Positions 1 through 10,800 of a stretch of DNA of 64,000 nucleotides are shown here, one piece after another (position 1 is the first letter of the stretch; each line of letters opens with the position of its first letter). Under the pieces are notes generated by a model that saw only the letters and a program-made list of their open reading frames with translations, had not been told where the DNA came from and made no database searches. The stretch comes from Daucus carota subsp. sativus (lineage: Eukaryota; Streptophyta; Magnoliopsida; Apiales; Apiaceae): the NCBI RefSeq assembly GCF_001625215.2, contig NC_030384.2:41946390-42010389 (forward strand). The letters run 5' to 3'. The translations under genes were made by a program, and so were the position numbers.

Positions 1-1
1 G

Positions 2-706
2 TCATCAAACGCGGCATCCACTTCATCATTCTGCAATAAACTAACCGGCCTCAACGAATTGTTTGAGTGTCTGGATGACTTGCTCCAGTCACAAACTATG
101 CAGTCTTCTGATTCTGAAGATGTTCTCAGGGCATCTATTAGGCTATTGGAATTGTGCAACTCTACTAAAGATGCATTTTCACTAATGAGATCTTCTGTTC
201 AAAATCTTGAGTCATCTCTACGAAGAAGAGAAGCTGATGTATCAAGCAAAGTTGGAAACTACTTGATCTGTGTGAAAAAAGTCAACAAAATGGTTTCTAA
301 GAGCTTTACTAATTTCAAGAAATCTCATGATAAAAACCGTGACTCTCCTGCTATTCTGAGCCTCCTAAAACAAGTTGAAGAAGTCAGTATAACTGTATTC
401 GAGTCCCTCTTCTCATCAGTCTTTCCTGCAACATCAAAGCAAAACAAGTGGTCAATGGTTTTCAAGTCGACACAATCCAAGCATCTACATAAAGACAATA
501 ACAACCAAGTTGATAAAATACAATTGAACTTGGAAGCTCTGTACCAGCAGAAAAGAAATTCGCAATCTGATCTGTTGAGAATTCAAGAAACGCAAAAGTG
601 TTTGATGGGATTGGACATGAACATGCAACAAGTTGAGGAGGATCTGAATAGTCTTTACAGATCTTTGATCAAGACCAGGGTCTCTATTCTAAATAGCATC
701 CTTTAG
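2..706 (+). CDS. DUF241 family protein, 5' part outside the window
   Basis: The reading frame is open from base 2 to a TAG at 704-706 (234 residues visible), so the true start lies left of the window. The visible protein begins with a Ser-rich stretch, then GLNELFECLDDLLQ. It continues as a mostly helical, Leu/Lys-rich protein and ends RSLIKTRVSILNSIL. The early L-x-x-L-x-x-C-x-D-x-L-L block and the final L-I-x-T-R-V-S-L-L-N-I-type tail are hallmarks of the plant DUF241 family, usually about 280-300 residues and encoded by a single exon. The family's biochemical function is not known to me. A second family member lies 2.8 kb downstream on the same strand, which suggests a tandem pair. No intron is seen. 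Confidence 0.85.
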   Translation, partial: SSNAASTSSFCNKLTGLNELFECLDDLLQSQTMQSSDSEDVLRASIRLLELCNSTKDAFSLMRSSVQNLESSLRRREADVSSKVGNYLICVKKVNKMVSKSFTNFKKSHDKNRDSPAILSLLKQVEEVSITVFESLFSSVFPATSKQNKWSMVFKSTQSKHLHKDNNNQVDKIQLNLEALYQQKRNSQSDLLRIQETQKCLMGLDMNMQQVEEDLNSLYRSLIKTRVSILNSIL

Positions 707-1589
707 TTTTTCTGTATGGGGAACAAATGTGTAAATGAATTGAACTCAAAGTCAATATACATTACATAAAAATAGTTCAGCTTCATATCCAGATCTGTTA
801 TACTCTCTTATTGCAGTTATTTGAGCAACATCTAAAAGTTGAAATTTCAGGTCTATTTTCTCATGATTTAAAGAAAAAGTGTGCAGCTATATTAGCTCGT
901 AACATCTTGGGTGGCAATGTCAGACCCCAAACCTAATTGACCCGAAATCGACCCAAAATATCGAAAAAGAATTTCATTCCTAAAAAGATTATCAATTTTA
1001 CTAAATTTTAAGTGATTTTATCTTGAGCCAAAATCGACCCGTTTATCGACTTACCCAAACACCACTGTTGCTGCTTCTATGCAGATGTTTATGATCTTAA
1101 CCAGGTCAACTTTGCTGGCTAGCTCAAACAACTCTAATTATGAGCGAGGTGATGCAGAACGATGAAAGATTCTTAATGTTGTAGCGGTGGGCTACATTAG
1201 ATAGGTTTTTATTGGACAATATCTTGTCGTCCCTGTGCATATGGTTAAGAAGCATGCACTCGTGGGCATCACTAATTTAATCACAAAAATTGATCTAACT
1301 GCTGATAAGCATGATCTTCATATATGGATCATGCCCATTGTTAATCCAACACAGACTGTTAAGGTTCCTTCTGTCTGCAAAAATTATGCTAGCATTAATA
1401 TATGCACGCTCAGCAACAGCAATTTGGTTTTCATGAGATAAACAAAGCCAGCGTTGGGGTTTTAATACGAGTTTAATGCCTAAAAATATTAGCTTCCTGG
1501 GCCTGTGCCCCAAGAGGAGAAGCTGATCTTTTATAATTGAAATAAGACCTTCAATTTAGATTGATAAACTGAGTAGAACTCCCAACAGA
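707..1589. other. 3' flank and intergenic DNA
   Basis: No convincing coding sequence. The open frames here are short and match no family I know. Around 930-1055 there are loose repeats of a GACCCGAAATCGACCC-like motif that could be a decayed repeat, but I see no terminal inverted repeats or target-site duplication. Confidence 0.5.
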
Positions 1590-1662
1590 TCCGTTGTAGT
1601 CTAGTTGGTCAGGATACTCGGCTCTCACCCGAGAGACCCGGGTTCAAGTCCCGGCAACGGAA
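1590..1662 (+). tRNA. trnE-CUC: tRNA-Glu (anticodon CTC)
   Basis: A complete nuclear-type cloverleaf. The acceptor stem TCCGTTG (1590-1596) pairs with CAACGGA (1655-1661), and the discriminator base is A at 1662. The D arm contains AGTTGGTCAGGAT. The anticodon stem CTCGG/CCGAG (1617-1621 and 1629-1633) closes the loop CTCTCAC, giving anticodon CTC at 1624-1626, which reads GAG (Glu). The T arm holds GGGTTCAAGTCCC. There is no intron. A run of T at 1666-1671 just downstream is the expected RNA polymerase III terminator. Confidence 0.97.
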
Positions 1663-1663
1663 A

Positions 1664-1671
1664 TCTTTTTT
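1664..1671 (+). terminator. Pol III terminator of tRNA-Glu
   Basis: Six consecutive T residues (1666-1671) begin four bases after the tRNA 3' end, the usual RNA polymerase III stop signal. Confidence 0.85.
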
Positions 1672-1840
1672 ACTTCCCTTTTTCTTGGGCTGGTTTTTTG
1701 AATCTCCGTAGTATACTAGTAATCTAGTATGTAGCCCTCAAACTTTGTCCAATATAAAATTGGGCCGAGTTTCAGAATTTGAATTCATGGTACCGATATG
1801 AACTCAAACTTAAGTTCATCAAAGATAACTGGGCTGGGCT

Positions 1841-2439
1841 TAGGGCTGAGCAAACGGTCGGTTCGGTCGAAAACCGAACCGAAATAACCGAAAACCGAAC
1901 TTTCATATTTTTTGAAACCGCACCGAACCGTACTTATCATTCAAACCGAACCGAACCGAACCGAAATTACTTCGGTTTTTCCGGTTCGGTTCGGTTAAAA
2001 CCGAACTTGCAGCTTCCGGTCTCGAAGACTCGAACTTGCAGCTTGAACTTGAATCGGAAGTCTGGTGCCGGTGGTCAGGTGGTGCGCCGGTGCGATGGTC
2101 AGGCGCTGGGGCTTGGGCCGTGGCTTATAGAGATAAGGTTAAGATATGTATTCGATTAGCCGATTAGATCATAGTAACTCATAAGACTGTAATGTATATG
2201 AATATTATTTATATATTTATATAAATATAATTTAATTTTTTTAATTATATATATAAAACTTCGGTTATTTCGGTTAAACCGAAGTTTTGTTTTTAAAAAC
2301 CGGACCGAACCGAACTAAAAGTTCGGTTATAACCGAAAACCGAACTAACCGGAATTTTAAAAAATTCCAAACCAAACCGAACCGAAATTGTACGATTCGG
2401 TTCGGTTAATTCGGTTTGGTTCGGTTTTGCTCACCCCTA
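1841..2439. mobile_element. Non-autonomous hAT element, 599 bp
   Basis: The left end TAGGGCTGAGCAAAC and right end GTTTTGCTCACCCCTA are imperfect inverted copies. The element is flanked by a perfect 8-bp direct repeat GCTGGGCT (1833-1840 and 2440-2447). Eight-base duplications with TAGGG-type ends are the signature of hAT transposons. The inside is built largely from AACCGAACCGAA in one half and the complementary TTCGGTTCGGTT in the other, so a single strand could fold into a long imperfect hairpin. An open frame across it codes only for repeated N-R-T-E residues and is not a gene. Confidence 0.93.
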
Positions 2440-2734
2440 GCTGGGCTTAACCATGATATGCGGACCAAAGTATTCACGGGCAGTGGCACCACAATTTCCA
2501 AGCATACGAACTTACGGTGATCAAAGAAAGAAAAATAAACGTGAAATAATTCTGGGTGACGAATAAAATAACACATTTTCTAAATTATTCCCGGTGAATC
2601 TTATCAGCTTTGCATAAAACTTGAAACTTTGCTTACCATAAAATTGTGATTATTTTTCAACAAAGGGAAGGAGAGCGATGAAAATGAAATGTTTTCAAAT
2701 CATATTATATTTCTCTACTTCTCATAGTTAACTA

Positions 2735-2966
2735 CTCCCTCCGTCCCACCAGATTCTTTACAGTTTTCTTATTTGGCTGTCCCACCCATTTCTTTACATC
2801 ACAAAACTTTCCTAAAATAGTTAATGGGTCCCACCACTTTCTCACTTTTTCTTCCCTTTCACACTACTTTTACTTCACCAACTCCCTTTTATATATTAAA
2901 AATCAATGGGTCCCACCACCCTCCGTGCCCAAACCCAATGTAAAGAATTGGGTGGGACGGAGGGAG
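2735..2966. mobile_element. Stowaway (Tc1/Mariner) MITE, 232 bp
   Basis: The ends CTCCCTCCGTCCCACC and GGTGGGACGGAGGGAG are perfect 16-bp inverted repeats flanked by TA (2733-2734 and 2967-2968), the classic Stowaway structure. It has no coding capacity. It lies about 0.8 kb upstream of the second DUF241 gene. Confidence 0.95.
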
Positions 2967-2968
2967 TA

Positions 2969-3523
2969 ATTATTGATCAGAATTTAGATACTCTTACCAT
3001 GTAATCTGAATTTCCTGGAAGCTCCGCAAAGAAGCGTTCCAGCTAGCCACAAGCTGAATTCAAGATTTATCGTTGAATAATACACACTCGTGTTTGTCAA
3101 TAGATAAAGAGAGTCAATCACGTACATGAGTACACACACATGAAGATTATATCAGTAGTTTATGCACAAGTTTGTGATCACTACTGATAGAGCTTAGCTC
3201 AGACTTTGCAACATATTGTCTGCTATACACCAGATTACACAGCCTGTAACCTCTCACTCTCCTGCATGCATCAGCTTACTCTGTTAAACTCTGTCCGAGA
3301 CTAAACGTAAGTTCCTGCAAACAATAATAGTATCCCCAGCTGTTCTCATTTATGTCAACCCCGTACACAAATGGATACTTCGTCCCTCCTTCCTTAAAAT
3401 CTTAGATCTCATGTTGTGCACCGTACTGTCCAACGATGTAATCTTACCGTACATGCCTATTTATAACTCATCAAACAAGTGCATAGTCATCTACTCATCT
3501 CAAATATTTCATCCAGTCAAGTG
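2969..3523 (+). promoter_or_regulatory. Upstream region and TATA-like box of the second DUF241 gene
   Basis: A TATA-like TATTTATAAC occurs at about 3458-3467, close to 60 bases before the first in-frame ATG. No other element is recognised in this stretch. The assignment rests on position and base composition only. Confidence 0.4.
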
Positions 3524-4219
3524 ATGTCGCATTCGGGTTTTGAAGCTCTCAAAGAAATTCACGACATAGCAAACAATTTGCTGCACTCACCAGCCATCAA
3601 ACAAGCCCTTGTCCAGAACCAGCAGGAGAAACATGTGCATGAGATATCCGAAGAATCTCTGTGCATGTTGGATGCCTGTGGAACTACTAAAGATGTTCTT
3701 TTGTTAGTCAAAGACCATCTCCACCAGCTTCAATCAACTTTTCGCAGGATCAGCATTGGTGAAACCACGGCCACTGAGAACAAGCTTGCCGGCTTCTATA
3801 TCCACCGAAAGAAGTTAAAGAATGAGCTGCTGAATTGCTTGAGGTCATTGAAGGGGTTGAAGAACAATTGTATTACCAACAGTGATAGCGACGGCCCCAT
3901 TGATCCCAACCTTGTGGTGGTTGTCAATGTGCTCAGAGAAGTGAGAGTATCAGCTATTTCGATTGTGGAATCACTAATGTCATTAATGTCCATGCCGAGT
4001 CCTGTTTGTAAATCAAACAGAGGGTCATTTAGGTCAAAATTCATGCGAGTGAATAGCCTAAGCCTGTGGGAAAATTGTGACAGGAAAACATTCCAAACAG
4101 GCAACAAAATATTGGAAGCTGTAGAGATTGCTATTGAGGATCTTGAAGCTGAATTAGAATGTATTTTCAGAAGGTTGATTCAAACCCGAGTTTCCCTTCT
4201 CAACATATTCACCACCTAA
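3524..4219 (+). CDS. DUF241 family protein, short N-terminus
   Basis: A single-exon frame. An in-frame stop at 3464-3466 precedes it, and the first ATG is at 3524, giving 231 residues. The protein starts MSHSGFEALKEIHDIANNLL, equivalent to the 'GL-x-x-L-x-x-C-x-D-x-LL' block of DUF241 proteins. It ends with the characteristic RRLIQTRVSLLNIF tail. Family members normally carry about 40 further N-terminal residues (a Ser/Pro-rich SFP-R-S-H-P type segment), which are absent here. Either this is a naturally short paralogue or an N-terminal piece was lost. The family is plant-specific with no function I can state. The first DUF241 gene, on the same strand about 2.8 kb to the left, is probably its tandem sister. 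Confidence 0.85.
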   Translation: MSHSGFEALKEIHDIANNLLHSPAIKQALVQNQQEKHVHEISEESLCMLDACGTTKDVLLLVKDHLHQLQSTFRRISIGETTATENKLAGFYIHRKKLKNELLNCLRSLKGLKNNCITNSDSDGPIDPNLVVVVNVLREVRVSAISIVESLMSLMSMPSPVCKSNRGSFRSKFMRVNSLSLWENCDRKTFQTGNKILEAVEIAIEDLEAELECIFRRLIQTRVSLLNIFTT

Positions 4220-4870
4220 CCGAAAAATAGTCAATTTAACCAATCTGTTATATACTGTTCTCCTTACACCTCAAGTCAAAGCTTTTAGAAGCGCACACAG
4301 TTGATTACTTATAACTATACGTTGATTCTTTACATTTCTTTCAGCTAATTATTCTTTGCATTGTTATATGTTAAGATAAATAATATTCATTATTTTGAAC
4401 TTCGTCAAACAATTCTTTCATTGCATGTATATTTGTCCTGTCGGTTCCTACAATAATAATGCTTTTTTCACTGGACAAGCTTGGTAACAAATCCGACCTT
4501 CAGTAATCATGTATGGTCAGTTTGCAACAATATACTAACATTAAAGTGACAAGATGTTTTATAAGTTGTATATAGCCAGTAAAAAGGCTATTGCTGCTAT
4601 ATAGTATGAACATAGTAAGAAGTTCCGGTTCAGCTCTTGTATACAGGATTCTGGACTATCACAAGTTTGGTTCGTCCCATCTAGAAACGTAAACCTGTGG
4701 GGGTTTTTTAAGCTTTTCTTTCAACAGATGCTAAAATGAGATTGAGTTTCATATTATGGCATCAAGACATTGTCATGCCATCTGTCACTTATACAATTAC
4801 ACACGTAAAAATCTTAAGGAATGAAACCAACAAATAGGAAGTACAAATATTTCAGGATCACGCAGTTGAA
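4220..4870. other. Convergent intergenic region
   Basis: AT-rich 3' flanks of the + strand DUF241 gene and the - strand NDUFB2 gene. I see no coding sequence and no repeat with recognisable ends. Confidence 0.5.
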
Positions 4871-5179
4871 TGCTTCTTGAATAGCTCCATAACAAGGTTC
4901 AGAGGCAGCTTCTACCTTAATTGTCTTGTTCAAAAGTTGACAAGGTGAAGATACATAAATAAATAAACACACTTAGGGACAAAACAAGTAATAGCACAAA
5001 CAGATTTTGTATAGTTGTGCACATTGAAAAAAGTCACCAAAATAAGAACAAAAGGGTCCAACATTGAGTAATACAGCAGTTGATTTATTCAACACAACTA
5101 CAAGTGCAAATACCAACTGTACCAAGGTCCTCCGGCAGAACACTGTATTGTTTTGTCCTTGAGCAATTTATAAGGATAC
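4871..5179 (-). other. Probable 3' UTR exon of the NDUFB2-like gene
   Basis: On the minus strand a good acceptor (TTGGTTTCAG) ends at 5180, and a good donor (GTATGT) starts at 6009, five bases after the stop codon. This suggests an intron of about 830 bases inside the 3' UTR. The 3' end is not fixed by the sequence; the left boundary given is approximate. Confidence 0.4.
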
Positions 5180-6014
5180 CTGAAACCAATGTAAGAACAC
5201 AATAATAAAAAATCTTAATTTCTTAGATTCCCCAAAAAAAAAAAAAAAGCAGCTCAGTTTGATATTGTTCTGTTTCGAAAAGAACCATCGAAAAAAATAT
5301 TTCACGCTTCATTCAACTGCAAGTTAATAGTTATTTGGGTAGAATAGGCCCAATAAACCAGGACTATATCCCTGACGAACAACAGTTCAATCCTAGCTTT
5401 CTGTCCCCTCTTTCCAATACACAAAACCTAGGTAATAATGGAGGTAGGGTTCCTCACTCCTGAGTTGAAGTGTGAAACTTAGATAGGGATTATCGGGGTA
5501 CACGTAACTTACAATGTTAACTTGTTTATCACAGGATCGAGAGATAGGGATGGTCAAATATTAGTACCTGTCCCCTTAACTGACAAAACAGACCTTCAAT
5601 GCACAGCTGAGGAAGCTTAGGGTGACTATAGGAGAAAAATCATTCTACAATATATGATAATGGTTAGCCTAGGCACCTTCTCTATGGTCGTTTCATGTTT
5701 AAGTAAACAGCCATGCTCATCAAGAATTAATTAAGTTCCTTTAATTGGTATGACTATAAAGGAGAAGAAGGGTAGTGATACTTTGTATGCAGATTGCAGA
5801 TTTTTGCAGACTTAAACTACACTCTGTTATCTTTAAAACTACATATGTTGTACGGCTGCAGACGGGTCAAATGGTCGGCTTGCTAGGCTAACATTTTTTA
5901 GACTCTCTTATAATATATTTGACACGGTAACAGATGATCATGCCGAAGATGTAAAATTTAAATGCACCTTAAAATAAAATATTCCCAACAGGAATCATTC
6001 AAGACATACCAAAG

Positions 6015-6962
6015 CTAATGCCCATGGCTACTGGAATGATCGTCATGGCCTTCCCAAGGATGTCGCCAGCCCTATAAGATATTCCAATGAAATTAGAGAG
6101 AATGATAACTAAAGGCAACAAAATCGAAGCTGAATGAAATAAGTTGCTTCTACTCACCAATACTACAGGACCATCCTGCTTGGCCCTGTACAAAATCCAA
6201 AACCTGAAGCACAGACACACTAAAAATCTTAGTACCTATTATAGCAACTGATTTTATATTTACGCCCAAGAAAACTGATACTGAGTATATCATCCAAACA
6301 AACAGACAATTATGTGAAAATGAATCATTTTGTGTTCTATGCAAGTCACTTGGTGACGATATGTTTTTCAATTCTATGACCACTATAATCTGTCCGTCAG
6401 AAGCATCACAATCACACTAGACCACAACTCCACACTACATAACAAAAATGCCAAGTTTTCGGTTGAGGAGGTTGCCAAGTTTTCGGTTGAGGAGGTATGA
6501 GATACAGTATGACATTAAAATGTAGTGGAAAACCAAATGAACAAATCGTAGATATCAGTAGCATAACAATAGGCTTCCTAACAATACAAAGTCAGTTCCT
6601 TCCCATAAATTATAAACACATAGTAAAGTGAAATGCTGAAGTGCTAAACACAAACTCGAAACTTCTAACTCATAACAGCTGCGCTTATCAATATATAGGT
6701 AAATTAACACCACAATCGCCCTATCAGCAATAGATCGTCACAATTAGAGCTTTTAACATTACTAAATTAACGATCCTAGAATCTATTTCATATATATCAT
6801 AGTAGAATTTTTTTTTAAAGGATAAAATTAAATAGAGGGGAAAATGAAGAAAAGCTACCACATCATGGCGCACATGCCCTTGCCAGTAACAGTGTGCCAG
6901 CGCTTGGGTTGATGTATAGTTACACCTTTGTATGTAACGCCACCGTGTCCTCCGCCTCCCAT
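6015..6962 (-). CDS. NDUFB2: NADH dehydrogenase (complex I) NDUFB2-like subunit, 68 aa
   Basis: Three coding exons on the minus strand: 6859-6962, 6158-6203 and 6015-6071 (stop TAG at 6015-6017). All junctions are GT-AG and in phase (104+46+57 = 207 nt). The protein starts MGGGGHGGVTYKGVT and contains PKRWHTVTGKGMCAMMW, FWILYRAKQDGPVVL and GWRHPWEGHDDHSSSHGH. This is the pattern of the small plant subunit of mitochondrial respiratory complex I related to animal NDUFB2: a Gly/His-rich N-terminus, a short hydrophobic middle segment, then a His-rich C-terminus. It would sit in the membrane arm at the inner mitochondrial membrane. The long 5' intron (6204-6858) holds a 24-bp tandem duplication. 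A further intron probably lies in the 3' UTR: donor right after 6010, acceptor before 5179. The call rests on remembered Arabidopsis sequence but matches along the whole length. Confidence 0.9.
6450..6497. repeat. 24-bp tandem duplication in NDUFB2 intron
   Basis: GCCAAGTTTTCGGTTGAGGA plus the bases GGTT occurs twice head to tail with no mismatch (6450-6473 and 6474-6497). It is a recent local duplication with no evident function. Confidence 0.9.
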
Positions 6963-8456
6963 TTCAACCAATTACACCACTCCTTCAATTGTCGAGCCCT
7001 AATTTTCAATTTCTTTCGTCTCCCGATTGATACACAGCAAAACAAAACCGGTCTTCTTGTTTTAGCCCTTTTGATTATTTTGGCTGAACCGGTGATCAAG
7101 GTAACTTTGTTTTATCTCCTTCATTTTTATTTTCTTTTAAGCTTTTTGGTTAATCTCCTATTGCTTTTATAAAATATTTATTGATTTGATTTTTAAAATT
7201 TATTGTTGTAAGAAAATTATCTAATCAAAATAATTTATCATAAATACATTAAATATATGAATACTATTATATTATCTGAAATATTTTGTTGATTAATAAA
7301 TTTTTATTATGAATTAATTAATTCTAATTTATAAATTTATAATCATCAATAGAACTTGATTATATAATCTTTAGGATGAATCATAAAATAAAACAATCAT
7401 ACAACAGAGACATAAAATCTAGAGATTTATTTCAACCCGACATCCGTAAAAATTGTTTATATTACAATCATACAATATAAATTAGACAAGGGACATCATA
7501 TTGAGAGATTGGTGTCAACCGAAATTCTCAAAAATTATTAATATTTTTTTATATAAAATTTTATGGGTCATTTGAACTAAATACTGGATTTCCTATTGGA
7601 CCGAATATATTTCAGTGCAATTTACAAATACAAATTAAAAGGTTGGGCAAATATAATGGTGAATAAAACAAAGATATATAAAATAAGTTGAAATTATATA
7701 TTTTTTATCTTAAATTAAATGAGGAAAATGGACAAAATTATTTCACTTACCTATATTAATCGAAGACTCGAAACAACTTAGGAGTTGATTCGGTTGTATG
7801 AAAAATAAGGTACGGGTATGAAATGAACCAAACCCATATCTAAATGTTTGGTTGGATTTTTTTTATCTTCTTATCCATACCTTCATACTTTGAATCTCCT
7901 GATTATGACTTCTTGAAAGTCTAAGTGTTGAGGTGGATATATGATGATGGTATGGATATTATTATTAATGTTCTCTCTTATTTTTCAAATAAATAGTAAT
8001 GACAAAAAAATATTTTTATATAAAAATGAATGTTATTAATAATAATAATAAAATTATTTATATTTCTTTATTTAATAAAATAATTTAATTTAATAAATAA
8101 CATGATAATATTTTAAATTAAATAGATTCATTTCAACATTCAACCAAATATATGATATTAGAAATGATATCAAAAAATTTAGTGTATACATGATATTAGA
8201 AAATGATATCAAAATTCAAAAGATTTATGTTCGGTTTTTAGCATGAATATGTAAACACAACAGCCGCATGGATAATTTTCATGTCATAACCAAATGAACA
8301 GAAAACTGTTATTGATGCTTTTATTTATTTATAAAGTTTAGAAATATAGAAAACTACCGACAGCAAAAGGATAAGAATGTTTATTCTCGACAATTTATAA
8401 ATCCAAATAGCAGCCTTGTTGTCTCGATGACAGATGCGTAGTGTATAAAATATATA
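6963..8456. other. AT-rich intergenic region
   Basis: No coding sequence is supported. A possible decayed MITE spans about 7785-8305: its left part (TTCGGTTGTATGA) and right part (TCATAACCAAATGAA) are loosely complementary and the interior is AT-rich. No duplicated flank is visible, so it is not called separately. Confidence 0.45.
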
Positions 8457-9006
8457 GGGAAATTATGAATGGTACCATTGTGTAATTGGCTTTTACAAGT
8501 GGTACCACTTCGAGTTTTTGACTTACAAGTGGTACCATCGTGTTTAAATATTAAAGCTACGCAACCATTCCGTCGAGCAACCGTCAAGTAAACGTTTGTA
8601 CAAGTGTATTAAATGGTGTATTAGCAGTTGAAAATAAATAAAGAATACGGTCTGAATACAGAGACACGTGTTGAGCAGCCGATAAAAACAAAAAGCCCAA
8701 AAAAGAAACATTTTAACGGGCAAAACCCTTCTTCTTCTTCTTCTTCTCTAATTGAACATAGGGTTTAAGCGGAGCTGTGTGTGTTTTGTCGTTGCGTGCA
8801 TCCTCTGATCTCTCAACCTCGATCACAGATTCACAGGTATTGATTGTTGCTCTCTTCTTGCTCGTGTAATACATTTGTGACTAGCCGTAGAGATTGTTTG
8901 AAAAAAGATGCATGCACATATATATACATATCTGTTCTTGTAGGGATTTGTTTGTGTTTTCCTCGTTATTTGTTAGTTTATTGTTAGTTTTTCATATATT
9001 TGCAGA

Positions 9007-9987
9007 ATGGGTGATAACAAAGTGTTGAGATTCTTTTGGAGGGCCAGTGTGATTGAAATTAGAGTAGATATAGATGAGTGTAATATTATGGATGTTGTTA
9101 TTGACTATGAAGATGAGGCTAAAAAAAGAGGGGTGAAGTTGGATTTTGCATTTCCAACATTTAGATATGCTTATAAGGGCGAACACCAACTGCTTGTAAC
9201 AGATAAGGATTTAATGAAAATGTTTGAGAGATTGGCTGAGAAAGAGGTGATACATATATGTGTTGGGACTACTGTTAGGCCTAATGAATTGTACAAGACA
9301 GTGTTGAATTTTAGGAGAAGAAGTGAACTTAAGGAGAAGCAAGGGGAAACAGAGGGAAATGGGGAAAATGAGGGAAAGCAAGGGGAATCAGAGGGAAATG
9401 GGGAAAATGAGGGAAAGCAAGGGGAAACAGAGGGAGATCCTTTTTCTCAAATGTTGGATAATGAAGGTGATGCACAAGTATTTGAGCCTGGGCCTTCCAA
9501 AACCAAGGGGAAAAAAGGTAAGAAAACCCCTAAAAGACAACAGAAAACAAGAGCTAAATCAGCAAATGTTACACTACCAGCACCAATTACACCCAAAACT
9601 GCTTTCAAGAGTTTACCTGTAAGGAAGAGTCCCAGATTCTCTCCAGTCCAAACCAACGCAGCAACAGCTAGGCCTACAGTTGTGACAGAACATAGATTGT
9701 TCAAGAAAAAAGTTCCAAAGACAACAGCAAGAAGGAAGGGGTTGAGTACTACTCAGGATGATGATTCAGCAGGACAGACTGGAAATGAGGAGAATGCATT
9801 TGAAGAAGAACAAGCAAGTGACAGAGTGGAATCAAGTAAGAAGAGGAAAGCAGTCAAAAGGAAGGTATCATTTGATGATTCTGAAGAACAAGCAAGTGAT
9901 GGTGATACAAGTGATCATGATCTTGATGGGGTGGACACAAGTTCTGATGGAGTAACTTCAGTGCCTAAAGTGAAAGACAACTGGTGA
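9007..9987 (+). CDS. MULE transposase, N-terminal region (326 aa)
   Basis: Translation starts at the ATG right after a probable 5' UTR intron (donor CACAG/GT at 8837, acceptor TTGCAG ending at 9005). The frame closes with TGA at 9985-9987. Residues 1 to about 100 look like the PB1-like N-terminal domain that plant MuDR proteins carry. Residues about 113-144 are an acidic GETEGNGENEGKQ repeat, encoded by two full copies and one partial copy of a 39-bp unit (9343-9437). Residues about 155-240 are Lys/Pro-rich with several nuclear-localisation-like clusters, and the C-terminus is acidic. In intact relatives this leads into the MULE catalytic domain, which is absent here. The codons after the stop do not resume the transposase until 10061. 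Whether the protein is made, and has any function, is unknown. Confidence 0.75.
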   Translation: MGDNKVLRFFWRASVIEIRVDIDECNIMDVVIDYEDEAKKRGVKLDFAFPTFRYAYKGEHQLLVTDKDLMKMFERLAEKEVIHICVGTTVRPNELYKTVLNFRRRSELKEKQGETEGNGENEGKQGESEGNGENEGKQGETEGDPFSQMLDNEGDAQVFEPGPSKTKGKKGKKTPKRQQKTRAKSANVTLPAPITPKTAFKSLPVRKSPRFSPVQTNAATARPTVVTEHRLFKKKVPKTTARRKGLSTTQDDDSAGQTGNEENAFEEEQASDRVESSKKRKAVKRKVSFDDSEEQASDGDTSDHDLDGVDTSSDGVTSVPKVKDNW

Positions 9988-10060
9988 TACTTGTACTATG
10001 TTTGTGGTATGCTTGTGCTATGTTTTTTCTCCTAATGTTTGCTATTTTTTCTCCGAGCAG

Positions 10061-10800
10061 GAATCAGGAGAGTGTGTATGGTTAGGATGGCAACTAGAGC
10101 TGAAAGAGCAAGACTTTGGAAGGATGATGATCTATGTCCCAAGATTGGGAAGCTGCTCAAATCTATAAGCAAGGACATCATTACCTGCAAGGCTTTTATG
10201 TCTAGTCCTGGGGAATATGAGATTCATGAAGGTAAATCTCAGTTTCCATTGTCACTTAATAACAAGATATGTTCTTGTGGAGCATGGCAGATCTCTGGGA
10301 TCCCTTGCAGGCATGCAATCAGGGCAATGATTCATGCAAAGATTGATCCACAGAAGGTGGTTAGTACTTGGTTTCATGTCAGCACTTACAAACAAATCTA
10401 CAACTACAGTATTTCACCTATTCCTGATAAAGAACAGTGGCAAACCTATGAGGACTTACCTGTTCTGAGTCCACCTACTATGAAGAGAGGTGTTGGAAGG
10501 CCATGTAGAAACAGGAGGAGGGAAGAGGGGGAAGATCAGAAAGGAAAGAGATCCAAGACTGTCAAATGCAAGAAGTGTGAATGTTATGGACACAATGCTA
10601 GGACCTGCAAGGGGGGGCTAACTGAGAAGCAAAAAAAGGAAATGCAGGCCACTGGAAAGCCTCTACTGATTCGAAATCCTAGGGTGAGGGATCAAAGTAA
10701 TGCAGCTAAAGCGGCAAAGGCGTCAAGGGACACAGCAACTCAGGCATCGCAGACCAATACCACACGCTGCACTCCTTCACAGTCTCAGTCACAGATTTAG
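10061..10800 (+). pseudogene. MULE transposase, C-terminal remnant (SWIM finger and zinc knuckle)
   Basis: The frame is readable from an acceptor-like TTTTTTCTCCGAGCAG ending at 10060 to TAG at 10798-10800. It encodes GIRRVCMVRMATRAERARLW, then CPKI, a SWIM zinc finger CSCGAWQISGIPCRH (C-x-C-x(n)-C-x-H), and PPTMKRGVGRPCRNRRR. A CCHC zinc knuckle CKKCECYGHNARTCK follows, and the tail is Ser/Gln-rich. This is the standard C-terminal third of MURA/MuDR transposases. The preceding DDE catalytic domain of several hundred residues is missing: only about 75 T-rich bases separate this part from the N-terminal frame. Those bases look like the end of an intron, so the deletion probably removed the central exon together with part of an intron. 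No GT donor clearly restores the frame. Confidence 0.85.

Noticed and set aside
1779-2159. An open frame of 126 codons rich in Asn, Arg, Thr and Glu
   Set aside because: It runs through the CCGAAC repeats of a hAT element; the residue pattern is only the translated repeat.
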